Below are positions 5,549 to 8,463 of a stretch of DNA of 8,463 nt, piece by piece (position 1 is the stretch's first letter; each line of letters opens with the position of its first letter). The notes below the pieces were generated by a model that was given only the letters and a program-made list of their open reading frames with translations, was not told where the DNA came from and searched no databases. Both the position numbers and the translations under genes were made by a program. The DNA is taken from the NCBI GenBank assembly GCA_041485845.1, contig JBGPKH010000382.1, positions 1 to 8,463 on the forward strand. The letters run 5' to 3'. This DNA is from OMOG01 sp041485845 (lineage in GTDB: Bacteria; Acidobacteriota; Terriglobia; Bryobacterales; Bryobacteraceae).

Positions 5549-8359
5549 ATGAGAAAAGCCTGCTTGCTCTTCGTGTGCGCCCTGACTGCCTTCGCCCAGG
5601 CCAAGTTCGAATTCTGGCCCGGGGCCAGCTACGACCCCGCCGTCCCGACGCCCAAGAAAGTGCTCGGCTATGATTTCGGCGATCGCATCTCCAGCCACGC
5701 CAATATCGTGAAATACCTGCAGGCGCTGGCCGCCGCCGAGCCCAACCGGATGAAGATGTTCGACTACGGAAAGACCTGGGAGGGCAGGGAACTGGTCTAC
5801 GCGGTGATCGGCTCGGAGGCCAATATCAAGCGCCTGCCGGATATCCGCGCGGCCATGCAGAGACTGCACGATCCGCGCAAGACGTCAGAGGCCGAGGCGA
5901 AGAAGCTGATGGCCGGTCTGCCCGCCCTCATCTGGCTGGCCTACGGCGTCCATGGCAACGAAATTTCATCCCCCGACGCGGCCCTGGTCACGGCCTACCA
6001 CATGCTCGCCTCGCGCAACGACAAAATGGCCGCCGGGATTCTGGCCAACACGCTGGTGATGATTTGCCCCTTGCAGAATCCCGACGGGCGCAACCGCTTC
6101 ATTCACGATTTCGAGATCAACGAAGGCCTGGAGCCCGACCCCAACCCCCTGGCCGCCGAGCATACCGAAGGCTGGGCCGGCGGCCGCACGAATCATTACT
6201 ACTTCGACCTGAATCGCGACTGGCTCGGCATCACCCAGCCGGAAACTCACGGCCACATCAAGGTCTTGCAGGAGTGGTACCCGCTGGTCTTCATCGACCT
6301 CCACGAGATGGGCACGGAAGCCAGCTATTACTTCACGCCCGAAGCGGACCCGTACAACCCCTACCTGACCAAGGAGCAGCACGACGACCTGTACTGGTTC
6401 GGCAAGAACAACGCCAAGTACTTCGACCAGTTCGGCTTCAACTATTTCACCCGCGAAAACTACGACGCCTTCTACCCGGGATACGGCGCCAGTTGGCCGT
6501 TCTATTACGGCGGGCTGGCGATGACCTACGAGAACGGGTCCACGCGCGGGCTGGTGGTGCGGCGCAACGATGACACTACCATCACCTACCGCGAAACCGT
6601 GCGCCGCCATTTTGTTTCGTCGGTATCGAGCTGCGAGGCAACCGCGCAGAACCGCGACAAGCTGCTCGACATGTTCTATCGCTACCAGGTGAGCGCGATC
6701 GACGAGGGCTCCAGGGACGCGATCAAGGAGTTCATCCTGCCGCGCCAGGGGAACACCTCGGCCGTCGACAAACTGGCGCAGTTGCTGGTCTTCCAGGGGG
6801 TGGAAGTCAACCGCGCGAGCGCTGCCTTCTCGAGCGGCGGCAAACAGTATCCTGCCGGTTCCTATGTGATTCCTCTGGCCCAACCGGAGCGGCGCCTGGT
6901 GCGCGATCTGCTCGATCCGCAGGTCCCCATGGACGAGGCCTTCCTCAAGGACGAAGAGCGCCGCCGCAAGCGCCGGCTGCGCAGCGAGATCTATGACGTC
7001 ACCGCCTGGTCGCTGCCGTTGCAGTTCAATGTCGAGTGCGTGCCGTCGAAAGCCAAATCGGCGGGCAACTTCACGATGGTGAAGCTCGGCGACGTGCCCG
7101 CGGGCAAGGTGGAAGGCGGAAAGGCCACGGTCGCCTACCTGGCGCCGTGGGGAACCACCGCCGCGGCTCGCCTGTTGACTGCGTCCCTGCGCGAGGGCCT
7201 TCGCGTGCGCAGCACCGACAAGAAGTTCACGCAGAACGGCCGCGTCTTTCCCGACGGCACGCTCATCGTGATGGTGAAAGAGAACCCGGCCAACGTGCAC
7301 GAAACCGTACAGAAGCTCGCTTCGGGCTCCGGCGCCGAGGTGGTGGCGGCCAACTCGGGATGGGTGGATGAGGGACCGAACTTCGGCAGCGCGCGCGTGC
7401 TGTACATGAAACGTCCGGCGATTCTGCTGGCATGGGACCGGCCGGCCAATGCGGGCTCGGCCGGCCAACTGCGTTTTGTACTGGAGCGGCAGTTCGGCTA
7501 TCCCGTGACCGTGATCCGCACGCAGCAGATCGCCGGCGCCGACCTGAGCAAGTTTCAGGTGGTCATTCTACCCGAAGGTGGCGGCGCCGAAGGTTATGCC
7601 GCCATTCTCGGGCCGAACGGTTCGCGCCGGCTGAAAGAATGGGTGCAGGCTGGAGGCACTCTAATTGGCATCGGCAGCGCCCTCACCTATATGGCCGCCA
7701 ACCAGATGATGGCCATCTCGCAGGAGAATGCGCCGGCCGCGACGCCGCCCGCCGGTACGGCCGGCCGTGGCGGGGCGGCAACCCCGGGCGGCGCGCCGGC
7801 CGCCGCGGGAGGAGGTCGTGGCGGCGCGGGCGCGGCCGGTGCTGCCGCCGCTCCTGGCGCGGCCGCCGCCGGAACCGAGCCCCCGGCCCGTGTACCCGGG
7901 AAGCTCTACGCCACCACCGAAGATTTCGAAAAAGACACGCAGCCGGAAACGCAGCCGCCCTGGCCCGCCCACGGATTCCTGGCGAAGGCCAAAGTCGACC
8001 AGGAACACTGGATCACCGCCGGAGTTCCCGAAAGCGTCCATGCGCTGGTCAGCGGATCGAGCATTTACACTCCCATCAAGGTGGACCGCGGGGTGAACGC
8101 CGTAGTTTACTCCGCACCCGATCAGGTGATGGCCAGCGGCTATTCCTGGGAGGAGTTTCGCAAGCAACTCGCCTTCAAACCTCTCCTCGTCGTGCAGCGC
8201 GACGGCCGCGGCACCGAAATCGGCTTCACCGCCGATCCGAATTATCGGGCCTACATGGACGGCCTGAACCTGCTCTTCATCAACGCGGTCTTCCGCGGCC
8301 CCGCCCACGCCGGCGGTGGCGGCGGTGGCGGCGAGGAAGAGGAGCGCCACCTTCGCTGA
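5549..8359 (+). CDS. Secreted M14-family zinc metallopeptidase with C-terminal GATase-like domain
   Basis: This 936-aa protein starts with a Sec signal peptide (MRKACLLFVCALTAFA, cleavage near 16/17). Residues about 45-350 form an M14 carboxypeptidase-type domain. Zinc ligands are H135 and E138 (in YGVHGNEISS) and H252 (in FIDLHEMG); N222-R223 (in FDLNRDW) matches the substrate-binding Asn-Arg of carboxypeptidase A; E328 (in MTYENGST) is the likely catalytic Glu. NPDGRNR (177-183) is also typical. About 350-610 is a less conserved middle region. About 620-715 resembles a class I glutamine amidotransferase fold (ILPEGGG, WVQAGGTLIGIG), but the nucleophile position is Gly709, so it should be inactive. 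An Ala/Gly/Pro-rich insert (727-780) precedes a conserved-looking tail, and the end is seven Gly plus an acidic run. It probably trims or degrades peptides outside the inner membrane. Substrate specificity is unknown. It is divergent from the permease. Confidence 0.92.
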   Translation: MRKACLLFVCALTAFAQAKFEFWPGASYDPAVPTPKKVLGYDFGDRISSHANIVKYLQALAAAEPNRMKMFDYGKTWEGRELVYAVIGSEANIKRLPDIRAAMQRLHDPRKTSEAEAKKLMAGLPALIWLAYGVHGNEISSPDAALVTAYHMLASRNDKMAAGILANTLVMICPLQNPDGRNRFIHDFEINEGLEPDPNPLAAEHTEGWAGGRTNHYYFDLNRDWLGITQPETHGHIKVLQEWYPLVFIDLHEMGTEASYYFTPEADPYNPYLTKEQHDDLYWFGKNNAKYFDQFGFNYFTRENYDAFYPGYGASWPFYYGGLAMTYENGSTRGLVVRRNDDTTITYRETVRRHFVSSVSSCEATAQNRDKLLDMFYRYQVSAIDEGSRDAIKEFILPRQGNTSAVDKLAQLLVFQGVEVNRASAAFSSGGKQYPAGSYVIPLAQPERRLVRDLLDPQVPMDEAFLKDEERRRKRRLRSEIYDVTAWSLPLQFNVECVPSKAKSAGNFTMVKLGDVPAGKVEGGKATVAYLAPWGTTAAARLLTASLREGLRVRSTDKKFTQNGRVFPDGTLIVMVKENPANVHETVQKLASGSGAEVVAANSGWVDEGPNFGSARVLYMKRPAILLAWDRPANAGSAGQLRFVLERQFGYPVTVIRTQQIAGADLSKFQVVILPEGGGAEGYAAILGPNGSRRLKEWVQAGGTLIGIGSALTYMAANQMMAISQENAPAATPPAGTAGRGGAATPGGAPAAAGGGRGGAGAAGAAAAPGAAAAGTEPPARVPGKLYATTEDFEKDTQPETQPPWPAHGFLAKAKVDQEHWITAGVPESVHALVSGSSIYTPIKVDRGVNAVVYSAPDQVMASGYSWEEFRKQLAFKPLLVVQRDGRGTEIGFTADPNYRAYMDGLNLLFINAVFRGPAHAGGGGGGGEEEERHLR
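7727..7888 (+). repeat. Low-complexity Ala/Gly/Pro-rich coding insert
   Basis: This in-frame segment of the peptidase gene encodes residues about 727-780, made almost only of Ala, Gly, Pro, Thr and a few Arg, with imperfect GAP, GGRGG and GAAGA units. The DNA is extremely GC-rich and made of GCC/GGC-type codons. It falls just after the pseudo-nucleophile elbow of the GATase-like domain, so it is best read as a disordered surface loop grown by replication slippage. Its length is likely to vary between related strains (inference). Confidence 0.7.
8311..8331 (+). repeat. GGC/GGT microsatellite encoding C-terminal poly-Gly
   Basis: The short run contains two back-to-back copies of GGCGGTGGC and encodes seven consecutive Gly residues (922-928) before EEEERHLR and the TGA at 8357-8359. 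It remains in frame. A slippage origin is likely. Confidence 0.65.
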
Positions 8360-8363
8360 GGCG

Positions 8364-8463
8364 TTATCCGCCCTGCACCTGCGACATCTGCTTGCCGGTG
8401 AGGACCGGAAGCAACTCCAGCACGATCACGTCCGTCCAATCCTGCGCCCATTTCGCTAAAGCG
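8364..8463 (-). CDS. C-terminal fragment of an unidentified protein, truncated at window edge
   Basis: The minus strand reads in frame from the right edge to a TAA at 8366-8364 and gives 32 residues: ALAKWAQDWTDVIVLELL, then PVLTGKQMSQVQGG. The composition (Trp, Leu, Val, Glu, a helix-like WTDVIVLELL stretch) looks like real protein rather than the Arg/Ala-rich translation of a shadow frame. I do not recognise the family. The start lies beyond the window. It converges on the peptidase gene with 4 nt between stop codons. A non-coding explanation cannot be excluded with so little sequence. Confidence 0.5.
   Translation of the reverse strand, partial: ALAKWAQDWTDVIVLELLPVLTGKQMSQVQGG

Noticed and set aside
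5555..5578. Lipoprotein signal with Cys10 of the peptidase
   Set aside because: The residues before Cys10 (LFV) do not fit a lipobox and the hydrophobic core continues past it. A Sec type I site near residue 16 fits better.
5966..7468. A 500-codon open frame on the minus strand, antisense to the peptidase
   Set aside because: The opposite strand carries intact M14 zinc-ligand motifs. The antisense translation has no recognisable motif and the repetitive composition of a shadow frame.

Overview
The window looks like chromosomal DNA from a high-GC Acidobacteriota-type bacterium, most likely of the Solibacter/Bryobacter group. This is inferred from three things: an ADOP-type 'orphan' MacB-like permease with two permease modules, a FecR-domain protein of the kind common in that phylum, and a large secreted M14 metallopeptidase with a GATase-like tail. 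I see no RNA gene, insertion sequence, CRISPR array or phage gene.

Layout. (1) 2-925 (+): 5'-truncated, single-pass membrane FecR-domain protein, probably an anti-sigma or surface-signalling partner. (2) 929-2011 (-): exported Gfo/Idh/MocA oxidoreductase. (3) 2029-2973 (-): cytoplasmic D-2-hydroxyacid dehydrogenase. (4) 3010-5412 (-): 800-aa ADOP/MacB-like permease. (5) 5413-5548: 136-bp divergent intergenic region with a 27-bp dyad. (6) 5549-8359 (+): 936-aa secreted M14 metallopeptidase. (7) 8364-8463 (-): C-terminal end of an unidentified gene running off the right edge. There is no gene-free stretch longer than 300 bases.

Genes 4, 3 and 2 are read in that order on the minus strand with gaps of only 36 and 17 nt, so they may be one transcription unit. 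A perfect 9-bp stem palindrome fills most of the first gap and could split the unit. Genes 3 and 2 are the most secure pair: two NAD(P)-dependent dehydrogenases that could act on related sugar or hydroxy-acid substrates, although one is predicted to be exported. The permease and the peptidase are divergently transcribed from the region holding the dyad. Both convergent junctions (925/929 and 8359/8364) leave only 3-4 nt between stop codons.

I found no clear evidence of a wholly new system. The most notable points are the unusual active-site and cofactor-site residues in the two dehydrogenases, the peptidase's apparently catalytically dead GATase-like domain with an Ala/Gly-rich insert, and the two intergenic palindromes.
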